In this document: positions 12,287 through 23,734 of the stretch, in pieces
How positions within the stretch are numbered: position 1 is the stretch's first letter
Layout of the letters: every line of letters begins with the position of its first letter
Source of the DNA: Sipunculus nudus
Lineage: Eukaryota; Annelida; Sipuncula; Golfingiida; Sipunculidae
NCBI GenBank assembly: GCA_026874595.1
Contig: CM049315.1
Span: 78,413,401-78,477,400 of the forward strand
Length of the DNA: 64,000 bases
Direction: 5' to 3'
Made by a program: the position numbers and the translations under genes
The notes under the pieces: model-generated
What the model saw: the letters and a program-made list of their open reading frames with translations, nothing else
Database searches by the model: none
What the model was told of the DNA's origin: nothing

Positions 12287-15073
12287 ATTAGCTCAGCTGA
12301 TTATAAGTCATCTGAGCTATAGTCGTGGTCCGTCCGGATGTCCGTCAGTAAGACTGGCACATTTCAACACCGTTCGACCTAGGAATCTGAAATTCGGCAC
12401 ACAGTTAGATGTCCCCAAAATCTCCTACCATGCTGAAAATTGGGTCAATAGGACTTCGTATCTTCGAGATATTAAGGAAAAACCTCAATTTTTTATTAGG
12501 AATCTATTTTTACACTTCGGGACTGCCTAATATCAAAACCACTCATCTGGTTTTCTTCATATTTAACATAAATATTTCTCTATATAGTCCCTATGTACAT
12601 GCCAGAAATTAAGACTATAAGTCATCTGAGCTATAGTCATGGTCCATCTGTCTGTCTGTCCGTCCGTCCGGATGTCCGTCGGTAAGACTGGCACATTTCA
12701 ACACCTTTGGACCTAGGAATCTGAAATTCGGCATACAGTTAGATGTCCCCAAAATCTCCTACCATGCTGCAAATTGGGTCAATAGGACTTCGTTCCTTTG
12801 AGATATTAAGGAAAAACCTCAATTTTTTATTAGAAATCTATTTTTACACCTCAGGACTGCCTAATATTAAAACCACTCATCTGGTTTTCTTCATATTAAC
12901 CATAAATATTTCTCTATATAGTTCCTATGTACATGCCAGAAATTAAGTCAGTATTATTTAATTTAAAAAAGTTATAGGCCCAAACATAATGGACTTTGTA
13001 AAAAAATCAGGAAATATTTGGTCACTTAAGACCAAAAGTGTTAAAGGTAGGGATTTTTTTTTCATTAATACAATTTTAATTAATCAAAATTCAATTGTTT
13101 ACCTAGAATTAGATCAAAATCTGTTAAAATTTTTTAATTATTGGCAAAAATATAAAATTTGTACCTTAAATTTTGCCCAACGTTGGCCAAGGCACGTTTT
13201 TTTCATGTATAAGTTCTGTAGATTTAATTTTCACAGCATGTACACATAAGGATTTAATCTGTTAAAATCTGAAATTTGAAAATAAAAGCTGCAAAATTAG
13301 GCTAGTTATTGAATTTTTTTAGGCTCTTGTTGTATTCCCTTACATCCTCAAGCAGTCCACTTTGATGACTGTAGTTCATTCAGTGCACATCCCTATGCTC
13401 CCCTGGCTGTTGGCATAATTTTAGATGTCCCAAAAATTTCCTACCAAACCGAAAATTGGGTCATTAGGACTTTGTTCTTTATATTAAAGAAAAACCTCCG
13501 TTTTCCATAAAAAAGCCATTGTTACAAGGCTGCCTAATATCAAAACCACTGATCTGTTTTTGATCATATTTAGTATTCACATTCTTTCATACATTTTCTA
13601 TGAACATACCAAAAATTAGGTCAGTATTTGGTATTATTTTGAAGTTATGGGCCACAATATAATGCAATTTTTATAAAAAATCAGGAAATATATTTACTCA
13701 CTTAACATGAGAATTGCTGAACCTAGAGACTTTTTTTCATGAATTTAACTTTATTTAATCAAGATTCAATTGTTTACCCAAAATTAGATCTGAATTTTGC
13801 AAGTTTTTCAAGTTATTAGCATAAATAAAAATCAATACCTTCAATTTTGTCCAACTTTGGCACTGTTGATTTAATTTTCACAGCATATATACATAAGGAT
13901 TTAATCTTTTAAATTCTGAAATTTCAAAGAAATTGATTGGAAAGAATAGCTTTTATTCACGTTTTCATACACCATGTCAAGTGTTGTTTACATCTAGCCC
14001 ACCTAGTAGTACAGCCTTCACTTGCATTATGTAACCCACCCCAGGCAGCTTGCCTTGGCTCAGCTTGGCCACTTCCAGAAGGCTTCTCCTCTGCCCTGCA
14101 CCCCCCCCACCCAATGGTGCATGAACTAGATGAATGTTATTATTTTCTGTATTTGATTCATTCTTATTCTAGGCTATGCTACATTTTAGATTTTGTATTG
14201 TACCAGATGCAGTGATTAAAGTGTACATTTAATTGTGTCAACAAAGTGGTGTATTGCTATGAAAGTGTGGATGTTCATCAGATAAGATCTTACTTCAGAA
14301 GAGTAAAAACTGCACCAGGTGTGAAATTGACTATAAATTCCAGTAATAAATTAAAACTGGGATAGTAATTAGCACAATGATATTTTTTGTCCCTCATTCA
14401 ACCAACAGTGTGTATACTTTATTTGAAAAGATGTTTTATTTTATCAAATTTACTGAATCTTTTATTTTATTTTGGTGAATAAAATTAAGCATGTACTGAA
14501 AACTCCAATGTGCAAAACTGTTTAATAGTGATTCAAGGAATATTCTTGTAGATGCCATGTTGTGGCATTATTTTCTTTTAAATTCAGTTTAAACATTAAT
14601 GATTTAAAAATAATAAAATATATGTGTATGAATAATATGACCCAATATGAGCTACACTCTGGATATATAATGATTGCAACTTTTTGCAACAATTCTAATG
14701 TTTTAACTTCTAGTTTCAGTTTTTTACTTTGTATATATAATGATTGCAACCTTTGCAACAATTCTAATATTTTAACTTATATTTTCAGTTTTTTTATTAA
14801 AAATTTATAAAACCTGTAAATAAAAAAATGATTCAGATAGAAACTTCTTAATGGAAAAAGTGAATATGCTTAAAAGAAATAGGCTTATATATAAACTTAA
14901 ATGCATTATTCCCTTGAAAGTGAAATAAAGGTATTAGTCCATTCTGTCCACTTGCCTGTCCATCTGTAAATTTTCATATGCATCACAGTATCTCAAAACT
15001 TTTACTGTTTTTCTTCATGACAGTCGTGTCAGAGTATTAGTTTGCAATCATATATTTAGAACTTTACTATAAC
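12287..15073 (+). repeat. Type C core of the outer element
   Basis: Starts with the A/C 5' hairpin: TAGCTCAGCTGA(T/C)T pairs with AGTCATCTGAGCTA. A GTCCGTCC run follows, then the C-specific core (GACTGGCACATTTC, TTAGATGTCCCCAAAATCTCC, GGAAAAACCTC). The first 334 bp, including part of the terminal hairpin, are duplicated in tandem (12,289-12,622 and 12,623-12,956). A third, diverged unit begins near 13,430. The rest to 15,073 is a long C-specific region that also occurs at 24.3-25.7 kb and 44.4-47.5 kb. At 15,073 it switches to type A core. Confidence 0.75.
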
Positions 15074-16173
15074 CAACTACATCACTGATGGTCATGATTT
15101 TTGGCAAACTTATTAATCATGAGAGTTTCTGCAGACTGGTGGCGCCTCCTGTATTTTTCGATTTTTTAAGAATTTTTTTCTCTATATTTGGGACCTTTAA
15201 AAATGTGGACATCTGTTAACAGGGCACAAATCATAACCACTGGACCTGGAATCTTCTTTCTTGATATTCTGAGAAACCTATGAAAAGTCTCCATGGAAAC
15301 CAGAAATTAGGTCTCTGTTACCCATATCCTTTGAGCTATGGGGCCCCAAAGTACCCCCCCCCCAGAATAGTGAAAAATTTCATACAAAACTTCAATATCT
15401 CATTAACTACATCACTGATGGTCATGATTTTTGGCATACATACTAATTATGAGATGTTCCATCAGTTTCTGCAGACTGATGGCGCCACCTGTATTTTTTC
15501 GATTTTTTTACGATTTTTTTCTCTATTTTTGAGACCTTAAAAGATGCAGTCATCTGTTAACAGGGCACAAATCGTAACAACTGGACCTAGAATCTGTTAT
15601 CTTGACATGCGGGGAGGCCCATGAAAAGTCTCCTTGGAAACCTGGAATTAGGTCTCTGTTACCCAGATATTTCAAGCTATGGGGCTCTGAAGTACCCCCC
15701 AGAATAATGAAAATTTGATTCAAAAACTTAAAATATCTGAACAACTAATGTGTTGATCACCATGATTCTATGCATGGATATTGATCATGGAGTATTTCAT
15801 CAGTTTCTGCAGACTGGTGGCGCCACCTGTATTTTTTCTATATTTTACAATTTTCTTTCTCTATTTTTGATACCTTAAAAGATGCGGTGATCTGATAACA
15901 GGGCACAAATTATAACGGCTGGACCTAGAATCTTCTTTCTTGACATGCAGAGAGGCCAATGAAAAGTCTTCTTGGAAACTGAAAATTAGGTGTCTGTTAC
16001 CCAAATCCTCAGAGCCATGGGGCTCTGAAGTATCCCCCAGAATAATGCAGAATTTGATACAAAAGCTCAAGTATCTGAATAACCACTGCATTGATCACCA
16101 AGATTCTTTGCATGAATATTGATCATGGGATGTTCCATCACTTCCTGCAGACTTGTGGCGCCACCTGTATTTT
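15074..16173 (+). repeat. Type A core, about three units
   Basis: Tandem units of roughly 335-340 bp with the order AACTACATCACTGATGG, GATCATGAGATGTTCCATCAG, CTGCAGACTGGTGGCGCCAC, T-rich block, GTTAACAGGGCACAAATC, GGACCTAGAATCTTC, GGAAACC, AATTAGGTCTCTGTTACCC, GAGCTATGGGG. Ends within the T-rich block where the hAT-like element starts. Confidence 0.85.
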
Positions 16174-18306
16174 CAGGGATAGAAATAATGGGAAAAAATT
16201 ACATTCCCCTGAGGGAATTCTGTGCAGTGCTGTTACATTCTCCATTCAAAAGTTACATTCCCTCATACAGAATTGGTTTATATTGGTAAATGTACAACAC
16301 AACTTGTCCTTAGAAGAGCCTATCTTTATCTTTATATTCTGTTCCCTATGGATCTGCACAAAAACACTAATTCTTAATTATTTTGTTTTCTTGATTCTAT
16401 TAATTGACAGAGAAACCATATACAATAAAAATTTAAAGAGGCACGCCATGGATTAAGCGTTGCCAAGTCATACTTAATATGACTGATTTTATTACTTACA
16501 ACTTAGAACTTGAGCCAATTTTCCATTTCAAAAACAAGGTTTTTCCTTTTCATTCATGCATTTCAAATCATCCCTATCAATTCCGTTACATATTATTGGC
16601 AGCCAAGTCCATTATTTTTGCTCACAATATGGCATATTTTCCTGCATTTAAAGAATATAAAAAGAAAAGTTAACCTTAGAAAATTTTTGAACTGGGCTTA
16701 AGCTTTTCCCTAATAACTGATGGGTGCCCTTTGTCTCAAGATCCACAGTATACATCGATGTGCAGATTGGAAAGTGCAACAATCATATTTGTTGCTCATT
16801 AAGGAAGTTTCAAAGTGGCAAATCAGTATTGAAACTTTTTGTCATGTTATGAAAAACTGAACTTACGAAAAAAGACATAGGGTGTACATTTATGTAAGGC
16901 TCTATTCGCCGTTAAATTGATTAATTAAAAAAAAGATAAATGCAATTTAGGCAGTTGGCCGTGCCAGCGTACGTTGCCCTGGTACGATGTCTGTCTGTTC
17001 AGGTCTGTGGCTATAAGAAGTAATTCTTTGACAAGTATAAAATAAATAAACGCCCAAATTTCTTTTCCCAATAAATTTAAAACAATCGGTAACTGGAACT
17101 AAATGGAACTTTTTCGTGTCATTTATGCGTGAGCGTATAGCCGCACGGAACTAAGCTACTTGTGCTGTGAGCCTTGAAAATTTGCGGCAAGCGCTTCCTT
17201 ATTAAAATAGTTTGGCAGACACCAACATTTAAAAAAAATCAAACTGTTTCTTATAACGGAAAGTCTTTTTGTCTGTACACCTGATTCATGAAATTTTTGT
17301 GTTACGTAGCCATGGAAACTATGTCAATTCAACCGGGAAGATCTAGCTGGTGGCGATGAAGGTCGCCACAGCATACTTGTTTGACAAGTATCAAACGATT
17401 AAATGTCCCGATTCCGGATCCGAGAAAATATAAAAAGGTCGACAATTGAAAAGTTCAGTTCTTCTGAGTTGTGACGTTTTCGTATGAATTATACTGTGAT
17501 AGTGAGTCATTCATTCACGAGAAACATCTCACTTTCATCAAGGTATATTCCCGGGCTAGGGCTTATTATAATACTGGGCTTCAGCGAGGTCTCATGGCCG
17601 TGAGGCACGAATAGTATGAGGGGAATTCCTATTCAAATTAAAACACATGACACGTTCAGTCAAGAGTAGAAATATGCAAATAAAGAAATGGCGACCTTTG
17701 ACTGCCTCGATTGGTCTGCCGTGAGACTTTGAGATTGGGGAGACCCGCACTATGTTACTTCTAATCGTAATAGCATACTGTAACGTAAAGCATCTTGATG
17801 ATTACGCTATAATCGTACTCTGTGCACGGAATGAAAAAAAAAAAAGCTTCCGTTCCTAGCATTGCCAATAAGGGGAACGATATTCCCCTGATCGAATAGG
17901 GTCATACGCCGGAATTTATATAAGGTCAACCTTGTGGCATTTTGGGTACACTTGCGGAGCAGGTGACACCTGTATTAGGATCATTGCGTCCAACCAAGCG
18001 AGCTCCCGGTACTGTTTGCAATGGAAGGCGTGCTTATGTGACAATGAATGTGGTCACAACTGCACCATTGCGAATTAATATTAAACGATTATGGCTTTCT
18101 AAGCTCACTGTTAAATTAAAATATGGCTATTTCAAGCGACTAAGTAATAATTTAACAATTCTACATATGTTTTTCCGTTTATCGAGGCTAAGTGTCAAGT
18201 AAAAAAATTCTACATTCCCGATCGGGAATTTCGAGTCAAAACCTGGCATTCCCGACAGCAAAGTTAGCTTCCTCAGGAAATCGGGAATGTAATATTTCGA
18301 TCCCTG
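16174..18306. mobile_element. hAT-like TIR element inserted in A core
   Basis: The left end is CAGGGATAGAAAT, followed within 35 bp by TTACATTCCC. The right end is GGGAATGTAATATTTC then GATCCCTG, whose complement reads CAGGGATCGAAATATTACAT. CAGGG-type ends suggest the hAT superfamily. The flanks are A-core T-rich block (GTATTTT on the left, ATTTTTTT on the right). Because the site is a T-run, an 8-bp target duplication cannot be read cleanly. Near each end there are extra inner inverted motifs (CATTCCCCTGAGGGAATTC; CATTCCCGATCGGGAAT). No transposase motif is visible in the 2.1 kb, so it looks non-autonomous. Confidence 0.6.
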
Positions 18307-19097
18307 ATTTTTTTTTCAAATTTTTTTCTCTTTTTTTTCAAACTTCAATGAAACTGTCATCTGTTAACAGGGCACAAATCATAACCACTGGAACTGGAAT
18401 CTTCAAACTTAATATCCAGGGAGGTCCATGAAAAATCTCCTTGAAAACCTGAAATAAGGTCTCTGTACCCATATCCTTGGAGCTATGGGGCTTGGAAGTA
18501 CCCTCCAGAATAATGCAAAATTTGATACAAAAGCTCAAGTATCTGAATAACCACTGCATTGATCACCATGATTCTTTGCATGAATATTGATCATGGGATG
18601 TTCCATCAGTTCCTGCAGACTGGTGGTGCCACCTGTATTTTTTCGAATTTTTACAAATTTATTTCTCTTTTTTTCAGACCTCAATGAAACTGTCATCTGT
18701 TAACAGGGCACAAATCGTAACCACTGGACCTGGAATCTTCAAACTTAATATCCAGGGAGGTCCATGAAAAATCTTCTTGAAAACCTGAAATTAGGTCTCT
18801 GTTACCCATATCCTTTGAGCTATGGGGCTCCGAAGTACCCCCCCCCCCCCCCCAAATAATGCAAAATTTGATACAAAAGCTCAAGTCTCTGAATAACTAC
18901 TGCATTGATCACCATGATTCTTTGCATGAATATTGATCATGGGATGTTCCATCAGTTCCTGCAAACTGGATGCACCATCTGTATTTTTTTTCAATTTTTA
19001 CGAATTTTTTTCCTTATTTTTGAGACCTTCAAAGAAGTTGTCATCTGTTAACAGGGCACAAATCGTAACTGCAGGACCTAGATTCTTCTAACTTGAC
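18307..19097 (+). repeat. Type A core, about two units
   Basis: Resumes the T-rich block after the hAT-like element and carries two further A units (GTTAACAGGGCACAAATC at about 18,362, 18,700 and 19,047). A poly-C run of 14 bases occurs at about 18,840-18,853. It stops at TTCTAACTTGACAT, where the LINE tail begins. Confidence 0.85.
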
Positions 19098-19132
19098 ATA
19101 ATAATAATAATAATAATAATAATTTATTCAAC
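19098..19132 (-). repeat. LINE 3' (TTA)n tail
   Basis: About 35 bp of ATA/AAT trinucleotide repeat directly follows interrupted type A sequence on the left and precedes the LINE 3' untranslated region. On the minus strand it reads as a TTA-type tail, expected at the 3' end of a target-primed LINE insertion. Confidence 0.8.
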
Positions 19133-19959
19133 TCAAAGACCCCTTTCGAGGTATACAGTGTTCTGTACATCTGTAGTAAAAAGCCACTATACATGGAAAA
19201 ATGACAATGCAATGTGATATGATACATAAATGACACGGCAATGTACATGAAACAATACATGAGGTAGTGGTACCATGTAAAAAAGTATAAAATTACAGCA
19301 AATAACGAGATATATTTAAATATTGACTAGTGTATCAAAAATTTTATAATCCAATTCAATATGAATTTAAATTGGTATAATGACAAAAATAAAACTGTTT
19401 TTATTACAAAGATACAAGTGTCTAAATACACTTTTTTTCCTTTTGGTACATAGCTGTTACGCAGAACATTTATACAAATTAATTCTTACATATAATTGCT
19501 AATAAAATAATACTGACATGTAGTTGAGCTTGAACTAATTAAAGTTACTATTATCTGTAAGCAAAGAACACCTATTTAATCATTATTTTAAAGAAAGTTT
19601 CTATAATCTAAACAAGCAGCTATATGTAACATCATGAGCAAAATATAATCGGTAGACAACCGTGAGTAACACTAAATCTGTGCATAAAAAAGATATAGAC
19701 AACATAAACAGCTATATATGTAACACTGTGCAAAAGAAAAAACTAGGCACTAAAATAAATGTGAATGTAATCCTATAGAATATAAATTGATGAAACTAAG
19801 GTCTGCTTCACTACTTAAATCTAGACATGATAATTTTTACAAACTTGGCCAACTTTGATAGTTGTAATGGGTCTGTAATATCGAACAATTCATACATTTT
19901 TAAAGTATTTGGTCTGCTCCAAAAATAACTGTTTAATTAACTAGATCTCTCCTTTTTAA

Positions 19960-20811
19960 ACTGTGGACATTTAAATAAATAATGAAACTCATCATCTTGT
20001 TCATTTAAGTTACATAAATCACATATATTTGAACAAGACAAATAGTTTTAATTATTACATGATGCAGGTAATCTGTGACCTCCACAACGAAATTTGGCTA
20101 AGGTTATCCTATCTGTGTAATTAAGCTGTTTCAAGTAAACTTCTAGACCTAAATCTTGTTTAAAGATTCTATAACTAGTACATGACCGGTTGCCTTCTAA
20201 TTCATTGTGCCAGTCTTGCAGATTAATATCCTTGAGTCTGAGTTCAATACTTTTGCGTAACCATTTTTTTTTTCACATCATTACCCATATGCCACATGTT
20301 TGAGTAACCACATTAATCAAGAATATTCTTAATCTTTGAAGCCCATTTTGGTTTAAAATCTGAATTATCATATAAACATTTTTGAAGCTTAAACATTATA
20401 CTAGACAATTTGGACTGTTTTCCTCCGATTAATTTTATCCAAAAATTAATCATTCTTCGTTCCACAAGGTAGTTTATAGGTATTTTGCCTAATTCACCAT
20501 AAACCATACAATTAGCTGTTTTCCTAGGTACTTTCAGTAGATTCTTAAAGAAATTTCTTTCAAATATTTCGATGTGACCCATTTTCTGAAAACCCCATAT
20601 TTCAGATCCATATAACAATATTGGGGTGACAAGGCTGTCAAATAGTTCACAGTTGATGTCAACTGGAAGTCTCAATTTTCGTGCTTTGGTGTTTAGACTG
20701 AACATGGCTAGCTTGACTTTACTGACCTGTTTGTTTATAGCCTTGTTGTATAGACCATTGTAATTGAAGGTTGTGCCCAGATAAACATAATCATCTACCA
20801 CCTCAAACTTT
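19960..20811 (-). pseudogene. LINE ORF2 C-terminal part, broken
   Basis: Starting at the junction the minus strand reads KFEVVDDYVYLGTTFNYNG, then LLYGSEIWGF and EIFERNFFKNLLKVP, the usual region after the reverse transcriptase domain. Asp is followed by TAA at 20,313. The frame resumes after a shift in a poly-A run (about 20,262-20,270) as KKWLRKSIELRLKDINLQDW, then RITLAKFRCGGHRLPASCNN, another TAA, and CSNICDLC...EFHYLFKCP near 20,035-19,960. The C-x2-C...H...C knuckle at the end is typical of CR1/jockey/L1-like ORF2 proteins. At least two stops and one frameshift make it a pseudogene. Confidence 0.8.
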
Positions 20812-23165
20812 CAGTCAAGCTGAGCTATAGCAATCACTCTTTGTTCGTTGTCCGTCTGTCCGTCCGTTAACCTGGCACAAATCGTAACCGCTGGACTTAG
20901 AATCTTGTAACTTTACATTCTGAGAGGTCAATGAAAAATCTCCTTGGAAACCAGAAATTAGGTCTCTGTTACCCATATCCATTGAGATATGGGGCCCCAA
21001 AGTACCCCCCAGAGTAGTAAAAAAATTCATACAAAAACTTCAATATCTCATTAACTACTTGACTGATGGTCATGATATTTGGCATACATATTGATCATGA
21101 GATGTTCCATCAGTTCCTGAGGACTGGTGGCACCACCTGTATTTTTCGATTTTTTACGAATTTTTTTCTCTATTTTTGATACCTTTAAAAATGTGAACAT
21201 CTGTTAACAAGGCACAAATCGTAACGACTGGACCTAGAATCTTCATTATCGACACACTGAGAGACCTATGAAAAGTCTCCATGGAAACCAGAAATTAGGT
21301 CTCTGTTACCTATATCCTTCGAGCTATGGGGCCCCAAAGTACCCCCCAGAGTAGTCAAAAATTTCATACAAAATCTTCAATATCTCAATAACTACAACAC
21401 TGATGGGCATGATTTTCGGCATACATATTGATCATGAGCTGTTCCATCAGTTTCTGCAGACTGGGTGCGCCACCTCTATTTTTTTCAAATTTTTATTAAT
21501 TTTTTTTTCTCTTTTTTTGAGACCTTTGAAGATGTGGTTATCTGTCAACAGGGTACAAATTGCAACAACTGGACGTAGAAACTTCATTCTTGTCATGCAA
21601 GGAGGCCCATGAAGAGTGCCTGTGGAAAATTGAAATTAGGTCTCTGTTACCCATATCCTTCAAGCTATAGGACTCTGAAGTATCTTTAAGAATAATGGAC
21701 AATTTGATACAAAAGCTGAAGTATCTGAACAACTTATGCGGAGATCACCATGATTCTTTGCATGGATAGTGACCATTAAGTGTTTTTATTAGTTTCTGCA
21801 GATTGGTGGAGCCACCTGTATTTTTGTATCCTCCAAAACGAAGTTTTGCAGATACCATGTTTTTGACCGGGTTCCTCCACCACCGCCACGTTTGTTTCCA
21901 GAGAGCTCCTCTGAGAAAAATGGACCGATTTTCCTGAAACTTACACCAATTATCTAGTCACATGTGAACTAGTGCCTAACCAATTTGTGTTGACCTCTGA
22001 CCTTTCCCCTCTATCCAGCGTCCTTTTGTGCGTCTGTTCCCACACATAAACCATCATATCTCGGGAACCGATTGACCAATCAGGAAATAAAATTTATACA
22101 AATGTAGCCCTTGGATTGCTTTATAACATACACAAAAATGGTGGCGCCACCTGTAACCATGTTTGCACAGTGTCCATCTGTTCATCTGCCTTGGGTTAAA
22201 ATCACTCATATCTCTGCAGTGAATTGACTAATTCACCTGAAATTCGGCATGCATATACATCCAGGATAGCTTTTTGATTTTATGACAGATGGCACCACCT
22301 ACATTCACATTCAAGCTGATCACATCCAAGCTCACATCTCAGGAACCATTTGACCAATTGGGCCAAAATTTTGCATGTGTATAGATATCACATAGCTCTT
22401 TATCATACACAAAACTGTTTTTGCACAGCGTCTGTTTTCTGCCGTGGGATAATGTCACTCATATCTCGGCAGTGGTTTGACATATCTGCCTAAAATTTTT
22501 CAGTTTTATACATCCTGGATAGCTTTCTTGATTTTATGACAGGTGGCGCCATTTACTTTCTAGTTTACGCTGCAGACATCCGAGCTCATATCTCGGGAAT
22601 CGTTTGAACGATTGGGCCAAAGTTTTGCATGTGTATAGATCTCACATAGGTCTTTATCATACACAAAACTGGAGGGGCCACCTGCAACCATTTTTGCACA
22701 GCGTCTGTCTGTTTGTCTGCTGTTGGCTAAAATCACTCGTATACATGTAGTGGTTTGACTTTTCTGCCTAAAATTTTGCATATGTATACAACTTGGACAG
22801 CTTTCTGGATTTGTGGTAGGTGGCACAACCTACATACACATTTAGGCTGCAGACATCCATGCTAATATGCAACCTACCTCACTCTATTTCCCCTTACCAC
22901 TCAATCCATGCCTCACTTCAACCGTTCCACTCTGATTTTGGCGGATACATGTGGTCACTTGTCGGCTACCTGTGTTCTAGTTTTTAAAGTTTACACATTT
23001 TTTCTCTATTTTTGAGATATATAAATAAAGACTAAATCTTGGCCTGTTGGTTAATCTGTTTGATGCTTCAGTTGAATGGGTATATACTACCATTCTGATG
23101 ATAAAATTTCCTTTAGCGAATCTCTTCCCTGTCAGCTGAGTGACATGACCCATGGGTCACTTGTT
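20812..23165 (+). mobile_element. Type A element carrying type B, 5' tip missing
   Basis: Starts at TTCAGTCAAGCTGAGCTATAG, so the first 15 or so bases including GCTCAGCTGA are absent. The A core has about three units with GGTGGCGCCACC-type palindromes. It is interrupted at 21,825 by a type B element (to 22,980) and resumes TTTTTAAAGTTTACACATT. It ends with TCAGCTGAGT (23,132-23,141), the hairpin TGACCCATGGGTCA (23,146-23,159) and CTTGTT. The right flank is LINE ORF2 sequence and the left flank is LINE reverse transcriptase sequence. Confidence 0.75.
21825..22980 (+). mobile_element. Type B element nested in type A
   Basis: The 5' hairpin is GTATCCTCCAAAACGAAG with partner TTTTGCAGATAC. The core units carry GGTGGCGCCACC (22,140-22,151). 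The 3' end has GGCGGATAC at 22,940-22,948 and ends TTCTAG at 22,980. The host site is the T-run of the A element; the type A copy at 51.0-52.3 kb has the same site without B (eight T at 52,066-52,073). There is no target duplication beyond T bases. Confidence 0.8.
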
Positions 23166-23345
23166 TAGACATTGTTATTGGTACAAAGTTTGGTATACAA
23201 TCGTGATCAGCTGTATCAGCCTTAGTTTCGGTTAAGCCTACAAGATCAAAATCTTGGACATACTATTCCAAAATCCCATAATTCAGTTTACTTTGTAAAC
23301 CACAAACATTCAAATTGAGTATTTTTAACAGTCCATTATTTTGTG
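23166..23345 (-). pseudogene. LINE ORF2 N-terminus (APE-type endonuclease), truncated
   Basis: The minus strand reads LKILNLNVCGLQSKLNYGIL, a TAG stop, then DFDLVGLTETKADTADHDC and IPNFVP. The N-V-x-GL-x-SK and LTETKAD motifs are the first two blocks of the apurinic-like endonuclease of non-LTR retrotransposons; the ETK glutamate is the usual metal ligand. The frame ends at the right border of the type A[B] element. The sequence between here and ORF1 (23,346-23,470) is the short inter-ORF region. Confidence 0.7.
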
Positions 23346-23470
23346 TTTGTGAATAGCAATGATCAAAATTTATCCTATGCGTTTTTTTCTCTTACCTTTT
23401 CTTGGATGCTACAGCTCTTAGATTCTATTGTACATTTTGATAACTTTGAAGCACAGGGGTCAGTTCTGTC

Positions 23471-23734
23471 CTAACAATTCAAATAAATTCCTAGTCCCAT
23501 AACCTTCTCTTCATTCCAGCCAATTTGAAGGAGATCCTCTGGGGAGTCAATGGTTTTCTTCTGGTCCTTGCCATTTTCTGATACGATGCAGAATATCCTA
23601 ACCTCTATGGTCCAAAGCTTCTTTATGTTAGTATCCTTCTTCAGCTCATAGACAAGTCTACTCCTTAGCTGAGTCAGATCATCATTCAAGAACATATGTT
23701 GATAGGCACTCACATTTCTAAGCTTCCTCCTGTT
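23471..23734 (-). pseudogene. LINE ORF1 C-terminal part
   Basis: From the type D border the minus strand reads NRRKLRNVSAYQHMFLNDDL, then TQLRSRLVYELKK and KLWTIEVRIFCIV, and SPEDLLQIGW, ending at the stop near 23,471. This matches the C-terminal part of LINE ORF1 proteins (..FLND.LT..R..L...K, ..W...GRI.). The upstream part of the same protein lies at 27,279-27,884, beyond the inserted type D element. Confidence 0.7.

Noticed and set aside
12291-12340. 5' hairpins of A/C elements as tRNA, riboswitch or microRNA precursors
   Set aside because: The same hairpin starts each A/C element and is paired with an inverse motif at the 3' end, which fits a transposon terminus better.
12409-12946. Two similar 67-codon frames (MSPKSPTML...) and the related frame at 43,745 as a conserved small protein
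   Set aside because: The similarity comes from tandem and dispersed type C units. The frames begin and end at arbitrary points and substitutions show no codon bias.
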